A DNA stretch of 50,398 nt from Alkaliphilus serpentinus (GCF_009017255.1 NZ_WBZB01000048.1:1-50398); one strand, 5' to 3'; counted from the first letter of the stretch, positions 27,693-36,534 are shown. Notes: generated by a model not told the origin, from the sequence alone. Program-made: numbers and translations.

Positions 27693-28795
27693 AGCCCGTT
27701 GAAATTTTAGTTGTAGGGGGAGGACCAGCAGGTCTATGTGCAGCTATTCAGGCTGCAGAAATGGGAAGCAAAGTACTGGTTGTAGATAGGAATAGAGCCC
27801 TTGGGGGGCAGCTTATAAAGCAAACCCATATGTTTTTTGGTTCAGAGAAGCAATATGCTTCCACAAGAGGCTTTGACATTGCCCAGATACTACTGGATAA
27901 AATAGATCAAATGGAAAATATTGAGGTTATGACCAATACAACGGTATTAGGACTTTTTGAAGATGGGGTTGCCACTCTAGAAAAGGATGGCAAGTATATA
28001 AAGGTTAAGCCAAAGGCAATTGTTGTAGGAACTGGTGCCAGCGAAAAAACCTTGGCCTTTCCTAATAATGATTTGCCTGGTATATATGGTGCAGGGGCAG
28101 TTCAAACCCTAATGAATGAGTATGGAATAAAACCAGGTAACAAAGTACTTATGATAGGGGCAGGAAATATTGGTCTAATAGTTAGCTATCAGCTAATGCA
28201 GGCAGGGGTACAGGTTGAAGCAATCGTAGAAGCCTCACCCACTATTGGTGGCTACTTAGTTCATGCCTCAAAAATTAGAAGAATGGGAGTACCAATTTAC
28301 ACGAAGTATTCTATAAAGGAAGCTATAGGAACTGAAGCAGTAGAAAAGGCTGTGATTTGGCAGCTAGATGATAAATGGCAGGGTATATCAGGAACAGAAA
28401 AGGAGCTAGAGGTCGATATTATTTGTATTTCTGTTGGTCTTTCACCATTGTCAGAGCTGTTATGGCAGGCTGGATGTGAAATGAAATATCTTCCTGAGTT
28501 AAGTGGATATGTTCCAGCAAGGGACGAAAATCTTCAGACCTCTGTAAAGGGAATTTTTGTAGCCGGAGATGTTTCTGGTGTTGAAGAGGCCAGTAGTGCT
28601 ATGGTGGAGGGATATCTAGCAGGTATGTCTGCAGCTGCTTATTTAGGATATAGTCTTTATAATACGAAGGAGCTTAGAGAAGATTTATTACAGCAACTAA
28701 ATTCCTTAAGACATGGCCCTGTGGGTGAAAGAATTAATAAGGGCATTGCCAGTATATTAATTCAAAGTGAAGCTGCTGCATCCACTGAGGCGTAA
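27689..28795 (+). CDS. FAD/NAD(P)-binding subunit (HcnB/alpha type)
   Basis: A 368-residue pyridine-nucleotide-disulphide-oxidoreductase-fold protein. The FAD motif GGGPAGLCAAIQAAEMGSKV is near the N-terminus, a second dinucleotide fold GAGNIGLIVSYQLMQAG is at about 155, and the FAD-closing GIFVAGDVSGVEEA is near 290. Unlike HcnB it lacks the C-terminal BFD-like iron-sulphur domain; that domain is encoded separately two genes later. It is probably the electron-acceptor-side subunit, analogous to the alpha subunit of archaeal dye-linked L-proline dehydrogenase. Confidence 0.85.
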   Translation: MKPVEILVVGGGPAGLCAAIQAAEMGSKVLVVDRNRALGGQLIKQTHMFFGSEKQYASTRGFDIAQILLDKIDQMENIEVMTNTTVLGLFEDGVATLEKDGKYIKVKPKAIVVGTGASEKTLAFPNNDLPGIYGAGAVQTLMNEYGIKPGNKVLMIGAGNIGLIVSYQLMQAGVQVEAIVEASPTIGGYLVHASKIRRMGVPIYTKYSIKEAIGTEAVEKAVIWQLDDKWQGISGTEKELEVDIICISVGLSPLSELLWQAGCEMKYLPELSGYVPARDENLQTSVKGIFVAGDVSGVEEASSAMVEGYLAGMSAAAYLGYSLYNTKELREDLLQQLNSLRHGPVGERINKGIASILIQSEAAASTEA

Positions 28796-28814
28796 GATGA
28801 AAGGGGGCTATTAA

Positions 28815-29303
28815 ATGTTAGAATCCACAGGTATTCCAACCCAACAGGACATTGATGGGGTTTTTCCATCTGAGGAACGAATGGCTAAAGGTCCTGTTGT
28901 AATTGTAGAGTGCTATCAAAATATACCATGTAATCCTTGCTATACAGCATGTAACACTGGCGCTATTAAGGAATTTGTTGATATCAATGATCTGCCCAAT
29001 GTTGACCATAGTCTATGTAACGGATGTAGTCTATGTGTAAGCAACTGTCCTGGTCTTGCCATAATGGTTATAGATATCACCTTTTCAGAGGAAGAGGCCT
29101 TAATTAAACTACCCTATGAGTTTCTACCCCTCCCAACTGTTAACCAGGTGGTTAAAGGCTTAGATCGAGGAGGCCAACCAGTATGTGATGCTAGGGTTGT
29201 GAAGGTTATTAATAGTAAGGCCTTAGACAAAACGCCAATTGTTTCAATAGCGGTAGAAAAGCAATACGCTAAAGCTGTACGAAATATAAGAATGGGGGAA
29301 TAG
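28815..29303 (+). CDS. Dicluster [4Fe-4S] subunit
   Basis: A 162-residue protein with two cysteine sets, C33-x5-C39-x2-C42-x3-C46 and C68-x2-C71-x2-C74-x3-C78. The first has an unusual long first spacing. The C-terminal half has no cluster motif. It is probably an electron carrier bound to the flavin subunits on either side. Most soluble HcnABC-type enzymes lack it, while archaeal proline dehydrogenases have a comparable small ferredoxin subunit. The site AAAGGGGG precedes the ATG. Confidence 0.85.
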   Translation: MLESTGIPTQQDIDGVFPSEERMAKGPVVIVECYQNIPCNPCYTACNTGAIKEFVDINDLPNVDHSLCNGCSLCVSNCPGLAIMVIDITFSEEEALIKLPYEFLPLPTVNQVVKGLDRGGQPVCDARVVKVINSKALDKTPIVSIAVEKQYAKAVRNIRMGE

Positions 29304-29305
29304 GT

Positions 29306-29599
29306 ATGAAGGATAATACAATCATTTGCCGATGCTCCGATTTGACCCAGGGAGATATTAGGGAGCTTATTGCCAAAGGCTATAGAACCTTTGACGAGTT
29401 AAAGCGAATCAGTAGAATTGGAATGGGTCCATGTCAAGGTAGAACCTGTATGCAATTGGTTTTAAGAGAGCTTTCAATAGCAACAGGCAAGCCAATTTCA
29501 GAGCTGGCTCCTGGAACCTTTAGACCTCCAGTAAAGTCAATAAAATTAGGTGAAATACTTGAAGCCATAGAAGAAGGTGGTGAAGAAGCCCATGGTTAA
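29306..29599 (+). CDS. BFD-like [2Fe-2S] subunit
   Basis: A 97-residue protein with the BFD-type pattern C8-x-C10 and GPCQGRTC (C43, C48), followed by the FRPPVKSIKLGEIL tail seen at the end of HcnB/sarcosine-oxidase alpha subunits. It starts two bases after the previous stop. It looks like the detached C-terminal domain of HcnB, supplying a redox cluster beside the FAD sites. It overlaps the start of the next gene. Confidence 0.85.
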   Translation: MKDNTIICRCSDLTQGDIRELIAKGYRTFDELKRISRIGMGPCQGRTCMQLVLRELSIATGKPISELAPGTFRPPVKSIKLGEILEAIEEGGEEAHG

Positions 29600-30740
29600 A
29601 ACAGCTGATGTAGTTATTATAGGTGGTGGAATCTCAGGTGTGGCCATAGCCTATAATCTTGCTAAAAAAGGGATTAAGGATGTTGTAGTTATAGAAAAAA
29701 ATTATTTGGCAAGTGGTGCTACTGGTAGATGTGGTGCAGGTATTAGGCAGCAGTGGGGTACTGAGATGAACTGTAGAATGTCTAAATACTCCTGTGAAGC
29801 CTTTGAAACTTTAAAGGAAGATTTGGACTATGATGGAGATATTGAGTTTAAACAAGGTGGCTATTTAATAATCTCAAGTACAGAAAAGGAGCATGAGCAG
29901 TTTAAAAAGAATATTGCTCTACAGAATAGCTTAGGGATACAATCAAAGCTATTGACCCTCGATGAGGCAAAGGAAGTAGTCCCTTTCCTTAATACCGATG
30001 GCTTAATTAGTGCTACCTTCCATCAAAAGGATGGTCATTTAAATCCCTTCCATACTACTCAAGCCTATGCAGAAGCAGCCAAAAGATTAGGTGCCCAAAT
30101 TCATACCTTCACGGAGGTAACTGATATCATTGTTGAGAATGGTAAGATTAAGGGAGTTAAAACCAATAGGGGAGATATCGCCACCAACGTGGTAGTAAAT
30201 GCTGCTGGGGGATATTCACAATTAATCGGCAATATGGTAGGCTTAGAGCTACCTGTATTCTCAGAGAGACATCAAATACTGGTAACAGAGGCTGTTGAGC
30301 CAATTCTAGATCCAATGGTGATGTCCTTCTCATTAAACCTTTATTGTCAGCAGGTACCCCACGGTGGCTTTATCATGGGTAGAGGTGATGAAGGAGAACC
30401 AAGGGATTTAAGAATAACCTCTGGCTGGCATTTTGTTGAAGAAATGACAAAAACCATAACGAGGGTTCTTCCGCCATTAAAGAATGTTCGATTTTTAAGG
30501 CAGTGGGCTGGGCTATATAACATAACTCCAGATAGGCAACCTATATACGGACCGGTTGATGAGGTAGAGGGCTTTTATTTAGCCATTGGCTTTAGTGGAC
30601 ATGGCTTTATGTTGGCTCCAGCAACTGGTATCGTCATTGCTGAATCTATTATAGGAGAGAAAACTACCCTTCCAATCGATATGCTTCACATTAACAGGTT
30701 TAAAGAAGGAAATCTTATTTTTGAACCTTCCGTAGTATAA
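29592..30740 (+). CDS. FAD-dependent amine/imino-acid dehydrogenase (DAO fold)
   Basis: A 382-residue DadA/sarcosine-oxidase-beta-like enzyme. The FAD motif is VVIIGGGISGVAIAYNLAKKG and the ribose-contacting VIEKN follows. The C-terminal block LYNITPDRQPIYG...GFSGHGFMLAP is typical of the family. It should oxidise a secondary or primary amino acid (sarcosine, proline, hydroxyproline, opine or D-amino acid are all possible). The frame opens at GTG 29577; ATG 29592 behind GGTGGTG gives the normal N-terminus and overlaps the BFD gene by eight bases. It is the catalytic subunit of the operon. Confidence 0.88.
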   Translation: MVKTADVVIIGGGISGVAIAYNLAKKGIKDVVVIEKNYLASGATGRCGAGIRQQWGTEMNCRMSKYSCEAFETLKEDLDYDGDIEFKQGGYLIISSTEKEHEQFKKNIALQNSLGIQSKLLTLDEAKEVVPFLNTDGLISATFHQKDGHLNPFHTTQAYAEAAKRLGAQIHTFTEVTDIIVENGKIKGVKTNRGDIATNVVVNAAGGYSQLIGNMVGLELPVFSERHQILVTEAVEPILDPMVMSFSLNLYCQQVPHGGFIMGRGDEGEPRDLRITSGWHFVEEMTKTITRVLPPLKNVRFLRQWAGLYNITPDRQPIYGPVDEVEGFYLAIGFSGHGFMLAPATGIVIAESIIGEKTTLPIDMLHINRFKEGNLIFEPSVV

Positions 30741-30888
30741 TGAATATATGGAGTTCTTAGCATATACTATGATACATTGAATATTTTATTGGAAGTTTAT
30801 GGTAAGTAAGTGGAAGAAAGTGAAAATATTAACGATTTTTCTATAGTTTTTATACTTTAATGAATGTATTTAACTTATGGTCTTCTTA

Positions 30889-30917
30889 TTTACATGGTTT
30901 GTAAAAAGATATATCAT
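30889..30917 (+). promoter_or_regulatory. Candidate promoter of the AOR operon
   Basis: TTTACA (30889-30894), 17 bases, TATCAT (30912-30917): five of six matches at each element. It lies 32 bases before the ferredoxin start. The rest of the 200-base gap after the dehydrogenase gene shows no terminator. Confidence 0.5.
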
Positions 30918-30948
30918 AGTATATAGGTATTTTAAAGTAAAGGTGGTT

Positions 30949-31359
30949 ATGAAGATGAAGGTGTTAATGAAAAATGATGAGGTCTGTATTGGGTGCGGCC
31001 TTTGTGAAGAGGTCTGTTCTAAGGCATACTTTAAGGAGAATCATTCGTCTAAGTCAGCCATTCAAGTTGCAAAGGGAGAGACAAATGAAATTAATGTCTG
31101 TAATCAATGTGGTGTTTGCATTGATATTTGCCCTGTATTGGCAATAACAAGAGATAAGAATGGCGTTGTGAGAATTAACAAAAAGGAATGTGTAGGCTGC
31201 TTCATGTGTGTTGGCTTTTGCCCACAACTATCAATGAGACAGCATGACGACTATATCGAACCCTTTAAGTGTATTGCCTGTGGCCTCTGTGGAAAGGATT
31301 GTCCAACGAATGCAATATGGATTGAAGATGTAGATAAAGAACCGATGGAGAAACTATAG
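30949..31359 (+). CDS. Polyferredoxin, four [4Fe-4S] motifs
   Basis: A 136-residue protein with four complete Cx2Cx2Cx3C motifs: CIGCGLCEEVC, CNQCGVCIDIC, CVGCFMCVGFC and CIACGLCGKDC. With sixteen cluster cysteines in such a short chain it is a pure electron wire. Its place directly before the AOR gene indicates that it carries the electrons from aldehyde oxidation. The frame is open back to 30877, but AAAGGTGG (30939-30946) points to ATG 30949 or 30955. Confidence 0.9.
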   Translation: MKMKVLMKNDEVCIGCGLCEEVCSKAYFKENHSSKSAIQVAKGETNEINVCNQCGVCIDICPVLAITRDKNGVVRINKKECVGCFMCVGFCPQLSMRQHDDYIEPFKCIACGLCGKDCPTNAIWIEDVDKEPMEKL

Positions 31360-31362
31360 ATT

Positions 31363-31440
31363 TTAAGTAATAAGTAATAAGTAATAAGTTTAAGCCTAAA
31401 CCTTAAAACCTATTATCTATTACCTATAACCTATTACTTG
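31363..31440. repeat. Heptad-repeat inverted spacer before the AOR gene
   Basis: Three tandem GTAATAA units on the left face degenerate TATTACC/TATAACC units on the right, so the spacer forms a long imperfect inverted repeat. It resembles the spacers after ftsK and pgsA. No coding capacity. Confidence 0.6.
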
Positions 31441-31461
31441 ATTTTAGAAAGGGGCTGTAAA

Positions 31462-33621
31462 ATGTTTGATGTAAAGTCTATAAAGGCAGAACATAAGCTT
31501 TTGGCTGAATATACATATGAGCCAGCAAAGCTTAATAGAGGATACACCGATAAGACCTTATACGTAAATATTGGTGAAAACCAAATTAAAGAAAAGAATG
31601 TTTCTAAAGAAATGAAGGAAAAGTTTATTGGAGGTAAGGGCTATGGTCTCCGTTACCTATGGGACGCAACAAAACCCGATACTAAATGGAATGACCCAGA
31701 AAATGAAATTGTCATAGCTGGTGGCCCATTATGTGGTATTACTCAATATCCTGGTGCTGGTAAATCCCTAGTAGTTACCATATCGCCAATGACTGATTTA
31801 GTAATAGACAGTAATGTTGGTGGGTATTTTGGACCCTTCTTGAAATTTTCTGGCTTCGATGCCATGGAGATTCAAGGAAAGGCCGAAAAGGATATCATCA
31901 TCTATATTAACGGAAATGATGGGAAAATAACCATTGAAGAAGCCCCACTGGAAGCTATCGATGGACATGTTATTTCTGAACAGCTTACAGAAATGTATGC
32001 AGACAATGAGGAAGATAAAAAGAATATATCTGTTATTTCTGCTGGAACTGCTGCAAACCATGCAAATATTGGACTATTGAATTTCTCCTTTTATGACTTG
32101 AGAAGGGGTGTCACAAGACTAAAGCAAGCAGGTAGAGGTGGAATTGGTAGAGTATTTAGAGATAAGAAAATCAAAGCTGTAGTCATTAAATTTAAAGGAA
32201 CAAAGGGTAACCTAAATAATCCTGCTGATCAGAGTCTTATCAACAAAGCAGGGATAAAGCTTCATAAGCAAATTCATGATTACGATGATGTACAATGTAG
32301 AATGAGACAAATTGGTACAGCCAATATTATTGAAGTAATGGACCAATATGATTTATTACCTGTCCATAACTATCAATATGGAAATCATCCTGATACTTAT
32401 AAAATAGCTTCAAATGTATTTGTTGAAAAATTCATAACCCAAGGAATGCCTGATGGATGTTGGTTTGGATGCTCTTTATCCTGTGCTAAGGCTGCTGATA
32501 AATTTGAAATTCAAACGGGTCCATACAAAGGACATCTTGTAACGGTTGATGGTCCAGAGTATGAAAACGCCGCAGGCTTAGGGGCCAACTGTGGAATCTT
32601 TGACCCACGATTAATTCTTGAGGCCAACTTCTACTGTGATACCTACGGAGTAGATACCATATCCTTTGGTACAATTTGTGCCTTTGCAATGGAATGCTAT
32701 GAAAGAGGGATTATAGATAAAGAGGCTACTGGAGGCTTAGACCTTAGATTTGGAAATGGATTAGCTCAATTAGAGTTATTGCACCAAATGTCCAGAGGTG
32801 AAGGCTTTGGAGCTAAAATCGGCCTAGGTGTTAAAAAGCTTAAGGAGATTTTTGTTAAGGAGCATGGTGCCGATGCCGACTTCTTAAATGAAATCGGAAT
32901 GGAACAAAAGGGCCTTGAGGTATCTGAGTACCTTCCGAAGGAATCTTTAGCTCAACAGGGAGGTTACGGTTTAACCAATAAAGGTCCACAGCATGACGAA
33001 GCATGGTTAATCTTTATGGATATGGTAAATAACCAAATTCCAACCTTTGAGGATAAAGCGGAAGCCCTACATTATTTCCCTATGTTTAGAACCTGGTTTG
33101 GTTTAATGGGATTATGTAAGCTTCCTTGGAATGATACTTCCCCACCAGATAATCACTTAACAGATGAACCAGCAAAAATGCCTGAACACGTTCAACATTA
33201 TGTAAATCTCTACAATGGTGTAACCGGCAGCAGTATCGATAAAAATGAGTTAATCCTTCAGTCTGAAAGGGTATATAATTTCCAAAGAGTATTCAATATT
33301 CGTAGAGGTAAGGGTCTAAGGAAACAAGATGCAATGCCTTATAGAGCAATGGGACCTGTTACCATTGAAGAGTATGAATCAAGACAAGAAAGATACGATC
33401 AGCAGTTGGTGGAGCTTTTAGGTTATAACCCTGAAGGTAAAACTACAAAAGAAAAAATCAAAGTAATGAAGGAATATCGACTAGACCAATATGAGAAGCT
33501 TACCGACGCAGTTTATAAGAGAAGGGGCTGGACACCCAATGGAGTGCCAACCAAAGAACATTTAAAATCCATCGGAATGGATTTACCAGAGTTATTTGAA
33601 GTGGTAGATAAGCATATGTAA
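31462..33621 (+). CDS. Aldehyde:ferredoxin oxidoreductase family enzyme
   Basis: A 719-residue AOR-family protein, over 100 residues longer than the classic Pyrococcus enzyme (about 605). The N-terminal pterin-binding domain has GGKGYGLRYLW and GPLCGITQYPGAGKS. The iron-sulphur ligands are C333-x3-C337-x3-C341 and C552 (in GLCKLPW). The family uses a tungsten (rarely molybdenum) bis-pterin cofactor to oxidise aldehydes to acids, with ferredoxin as acceptor. The extra length is mainly in the C-terminal third. ATG 31462 follows AAAGGGG. Neighbours are a polyferredoxin and a MoaD/ThiS protein. The actual substrate is unknown. Confidence 0.9.
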   Translation: MFDVKSIKAEHKLLAEYTYEPAKLNRGYTDKTLYVNIGENQIKEKNVSKEMKEKFIGGKGYGLRYLWDATKPDTKWNDPENEIVIAGGPLCGITQYPGAGKSLVVTISPMTDLVIDSNVGGYFGPFLKFSGFDAMEIQGKAEKDIIIYINGNDGKITIEEAPLEAIDGHVISEQLTEMYADNEEDKKNISVISAGTAANHANIGLLNFSFYDLRRGVTRLKQAGRGGIGRVFRDKKIKAVVIKFKGTKGNLNNPADQSLINKAGIKLHKQIHDYDDVQCRMRQIGTANIIEVMDQYDLLPVHNYQYGNHPDTYKIASNVFVEKFITQGMPDGCWFGCSLSCAKAADKFEIQTGPYKGHLVTVDGPEYENAAGLGANCGIFDPRLILEANFYCDTYGVDTISFGTICAFAMECYERGIIDKEATGGLDLRFGNGLAQLELLHQMSRGEGFGAKIGLGVKKLKEIFVKEHGADADFLNEIGMEQKGLEVSEYLPKESLAQQGGYGLTNKGPQHDEAWLIFMDMVNNQIPTFEDKAEALHYFPMFRTWFGLMGLCKLPWNDTSPPDNHLTDEPAKMPEHVQHYVNLYNGVTGSSIDKNELILQSERVYNFQRVFNIRRGKGLRKQDAMPYRAMGPVTIEEYESRQERYDQQLVELLGYNPEGKTTKEKIKVMKEYRLDQYEKLTDAVYKRRGWTPNGVPTKEHLKSIGMDLPELFEVVDKHM

Positions 33622-33632
33622 ACCAGAGTTCT

Positions 33633-33665
33633 AGGTGGGTGGCGGATTTAACCGCTGCCTTACCT
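33633..33665 (+). other. RNA-type hairpin between aor and the MoaD gene
   Basis: The arms 33633-33645 and 33652-33665 pair over 13 positions with three G-U pairs and a single bulged T. That pattern suits a folded RNA better than a DNA palindrome. No T run follows. It may set the ratio of the two products. Confidence 0.55.
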
Positions 33666-33688
33666 ACTATTGTTTGGGGAGGTTTGTT

Positions 33689-33886
33689 ATGATTAAGGTG
33701 AATACAAAGGATTTTGAATGGGAAGAAGGCTTAACTGTTCAAAGGCTTTTAGATAAAAAAAAGTATACCTTTACTAAAATAATTGTAAAAATAAATGGTA
33801 ATATTATCAATAAGGAAGATTATGACTCAACCATTATCAATGATGGGGATGATGTTAAAGTAATCCATCTTTTGGCTGGTGGATGA
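33689..33886 (+). CDS. MoaD/ThiS-family sulphur carrier
   Basis: A 65-residue beta-grasp protein ending in the diagnostic Gly-Gly (HLLAGG). GLTVQRLLDKKKY near the start and a NDGDDVKVIHLL stretch near the end are typical of ThiS/MoaD. The C-terminal glycine is activated to a thiocarboxylate and donates sulphur. Beside an AOR gene it most likely serves pterin-dithiolene formation for the tungsten cofactor, though a ThiS role cannot be excluded. The frame is open from 33635, but GGGGAGG marks ATG 33689. Confidence 0.85.
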   Translation: MIKVNTKDFEWEEGLTVQRLLDKKKYTFTKIIVKINGNIINKEDYDSTIINDGDDVKVIHLLAGG

Positions 33887-33891
33887 TTATT

Positions 33892-33921
33892 AAGGTAGAG
33901 CAACCGATGCTCTACCTTTAA
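33892..33921 (+). terminator. Terminator of the AOR operon
   Basis: AAGGTAGAGC / GCTCTACCTT stem with an AACCGAT loop; the T tract is short. Confidence 0.7.
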
Positions 33922-33946
33922 GTATATATCAAAGGAGGGTAGATTA

Positions 33947-34663
33947 ATGAATGAGGTTCTAATAAGAATATTGGATTATTTAAAGGAAGATCCTATAAGA
34001 AACTGTAACATCATCTATTTCGCAGAAAACTATCCTATAAGCTTTTATGAAAGAATGGGAAACTCTGTAATAGTTAAGGGGATCAGTGACAGACCTTGGG
34101 TTTATATAAGCTGTGGAGATGAGAAGGAGCTACATCAATTAAAAGAGTTCATCAAGGATGAGGATAAGAATTTTGCTATCATAGAAAATTGGATGATCCC
34201 CATTCTGACAGAAGGAAAGGAAACAAAATGGCGATTAAGCTGTGGGAAGCTTTATCTACCTGAGGAAATTAAAATCCCTGACAGAGATTATAGGACAGAA
34301 CCACTAATAGAAAGTGATGCAGAGGTAATTTATTATAATTCAGATTATAAAGAGTTTCTAAGCATAGAATATATTAAAGATCGTATCAAGCATGGTATTG
34401 GCTCCTGCATAAAAATAAATGGTAATCCCGTTGCTTGGGGAATTACCCAAGATGATGGAGCAATTGGATTCCTTCATGTAATGCCCCAGCATCGTGGTAA
34501 GGGCTACGCCAAAATCGTTACGATAGATATCATTCATAAACTTCGAGATAGGGGCTTGTTACCCTTTGTACATATTGAGGAATCCAATAGTAAATCTATG
34601 CCATTAGCCCAGACCTTAGGCTTCAAATTTGATAGGGATATAAATTGGTTTGAGGTGTTATAA
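33947..34663 (+). CDS. GNAT-family N-acetyltransferase with N-terminal extension
   Basis: A 238-residue protein. The C-terminal half (about 125-235) is a GNAT fold with the acetyl-CoA loop MPQHRGKGYAKIV and a typical final NSKSMPLAQTLGFK. The first 120 residues are not the catalytic fold and resemble the N-terminal half of glycine-N-acyltransferase-like proteins. The substrate is unknown. AAAGGAGGG precedes the ATG, and it is probably transcribed alone. Confidence 0.75.
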   Translation: MNEVLIRILDYLKEDPIRNCNIIYFAENYPISFYERMGNSVIVKGISDRPWVYISCGDEKELHQLKEFIKDEDKNFAIIENWMIPILTEGKETKWRLSCGKLYLPEEIKIPDRDYRTEPLIESDAEVIYYNSDYKEFLSIEYIKDRIKHGIGSCIKINGNPVAWGITQDDGAIGFLHVMPQHRGKGYAKIVTIDIIHKLRDRGLLPFVHIEESNSKSMPLAQTLGFKFDRDINWFEVL

Positions 34664-34681
34664 TTATCTCATACCAACATT

Positions 34682-34710
34682 TTGACAAGGATAGTATTTT
34701 GTGCTAATAT
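34682..34710 (+). promoter_or_regulatory. glnS promoter
   Basis: TTGACA (34682-34687), 17 bases, TAATAT (34705-34710). Only about 27 bases of leader remain, so there is no room for a T-box. Confidence 0.8.
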
Positions 34711-34744
34711 CAAATGATAATACCACTGGTAAGGAGGAATATTT

Positions 34745-36427
34745 ATGGCAGTTGAATTTGATAATAAGAAGGAAGTAACTGGTACCTCCAACTTTATTCA
34801 TCGAATAATTGATAAGGATTTGGAGGAAGGGGTTTATGGCAATAGAGTGCATACCAGATTTCCACCAGAACCAAATGGCTATCTACATATTGGTAGTGCC
34901 TATGCCATCAACATTAACTACAGCATTGCAGAAAAATATAATGGGAAGTTTAATCTAAGGTTTGATGATACCAATCCTAAAAAGGAAGACACTGAATACG
35001 TTGACTCAATTATAGAAGATGTTAAGTGGCTGGGCTGTGATTGGGAGGATCGGCTATTTTACGCCTCAGATTACTTTGAAGATCTCTACCAATGCGCAAT
35101 TAAGGTAATTAAGAAGGGAAAGGCCTTTGTTTGTGATCTCTCCTTCGAAGAGCTAAGGGAGTATAGAGGAACCCTAACGGAGGCCGGCAAAAACAGCCCC
35201 TATAGAGATCGTTCCATTGAAGAGAATTTAGATCTCTTTGAGAGAATGAAAAATGGAGAATTTCCTGAAGGCTCAAAAACCCTTAGGGCAAAGATTGATA
35301 TGTCTTCTCCCAATACCAATATGAGGGATCCTGTACTATATAGAATCACCTATGCCCATCATTTTAGAGCAGGAGATCAGTGGTGTATCTATCCAATGTA
35401 CGATTACGCCCATCCGATCTCAGATGCTTTAGAAAACATTACCCATTCCCTATGCTCGATGGAGTTTAAAAACCATAGACCCCTCTATGATTGGTTTTTA
35501 CAAGAATTAGATTTTAAAACCCCTCCAAAGCAAAGGGAGTTTGGACGAATGAATCTAATGGGGGTTGTTACAAGTAAAAGATATCTTAGAGAGATGGTTG
35601 AAGGAAATTATGTAGATGGCTGGGATGACCCAAGACTATCTACCCTTAAGGGCTTAAGAAGAAGGGGCTATACCCCTGAGGCCATCAGGACCTTCTTAGG
35701 AGAAATAGGAGTATCAAAGGACAATAGTACCGTTGACTTAGCGATGTTGGAGCATTTTATAAGGGAGGACTTAAAGCTAAAGGTAGAAAGAAGAATGGCC
35801 GTCTTAAATCCTTTAAAGGTTGTCATAACCAATTATCCAGAGGGTCAGGTTGAATGGTTGGATGCTGAAAATAACCCAGAAAATCCAGATATGGGTTCTA
35901 GACAAATTCCTTTTTCACGAGAGATTTATATCGAAAGGGAAGACTTTATGGAGAACCCTCCAAAGAAGTATTTCCGTCTTTTCCCTGGTAACGAGGTAAG
36001 ATTAAGACATGCATACTTTATAAAGTGTGAAGAGGTTATTAAGGATGAAGAAACCGGAGAAGTGATGGAGCTTAGATGCACCTATGACCCAGAAACCAAA
36101 AGTGGTACAGGATTTACAGGTAGAAAGGTTAAGGGTACCCTTCACTGGGTGTCAGTACCCCATGCAGTAGAAGCAGAGGTTAGATTGTTTGACAGGCTAT
36201 TATTAGATAGTGAAGGTACTGCTGGTAAGGATTGGAGGGAAATTCTCAATCCAAACTCTTTAGAGATTTTATTAAAATCTTATCTGGAACCATCTTTTGC
36301 TGATTGTATAAAGGAAGATAAATTTCAATTTTTAAGACATGGTTATTTCTGTGTGGATTCTAAATACTCCACTGCAGAAAAGTTAGTTTTCAACAGAATT
36401 GTTTCATTAAAGGAGTCCTTTAAATAA
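34745..36427 (+). CDS. glnS: Glutaminyl-tRNA synthetase
   Basis: A 560-residue class I synthetase, close in length to the E. coli enzyme. It has the GlnRS-type opening [12 protein letters not shown], the LRFDDTNP motif, [20 protein letters not shown] and a KMSKS-like VVTSKRYL, then two beta-barrel anticodon domains. The GlnRS form of these motifs separates it from GluRS. One oddity: the HIGH motif reads HIGS. GlnRS in Firmicutes is patchy and thought to be acquired; many relatives rely on GatCAB instead. AAGGAGG precedes the ATG. Confidence 0.92.
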   Translation: MAVEFDNKKEVTGTSNFIHRIIDKDLEEGVYGNRVHTRFPPEPNGYLHIGSAYAININYSIAEKYNGKFNLRFDDTNPKKEDTEYVDSIIEDVKWLGCDWEDRLFYASDYFEDLYQCAIKVIKKGKAFVCDLSFEELREYRGTLTEAGKNSPYRDRSIEENLDLFERMKNGEFPEGSKTLRAKIDMSSPNTNMRDPVLYRITYAHHFRAGDQWCIYPMYDYAHPISDALENITHSLCSMEFKNHRPLYDWFLQELDFKTPPKQREFGRMNLMGVVTSKRYLREMVEGNYVDGWDDPRLSTLKGLRRRGYTPEAIRTFLGEIGVSKDNSTVDLAMLEHFIREDLKLKVERRMAVLNPLKVVITNYPEGQVEWLDAENNPENPDMGSRQIPFSREIYIEREDFMENPPKKYFRLFPGNEVRLRHAYFIKCEEVIKDEETGEVMELRCTYDPETKSGTGFTGRKVKGTLHWVSVPHAVEAEVRLFDRLLLDSEGTAGKDWREILNPNSLEILLKSYLEPSFADCIKEDKFQFLRHGYFCVDSKYSTAEKLVFNRIVSLKESFK

Positions 36428-36433
36428 GTGTAG

Positions 36434-36475
36434 AAAGGTAGAGATTTTATCTCTCCCTTTTTCTGTTTTTTTTGT
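36434..36475 (+). terminator. glnS terminator
   Basis: AAAGG-t-AGAGAT / ATCTCT-c-CCTTT stem with one mismatch and a TTT loop, followed by two T runs. Confidence 0.8.
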
Positions 36476-36525
36476 AGAATTACTAAATTTTATCAAGAAA
36501 AAACGATGCTAAAATGGAGTTAATT

Positions 36526-36534
36526 TGATATAAT
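36526..36534 (+). promoter_or_regulatory. Extended -10 promoter of the GntR gene
   Basis: TGA-TATAAT; the -35 region at 17 bases is weak. The leader would be about 110 bases. Confidence 0.45.

Noticed and set aside
31363-31440. CRISPR-like array in the GTAATAA repeats
   Set aside because: The units are contiguous 7-base words with no spacers and no cas genes nearby.
34711-34744. T-box leader for glnS (and likewise for asnS)
   Set aside because: Leaders are too short and no T-box sequence or specifier stem is visible.
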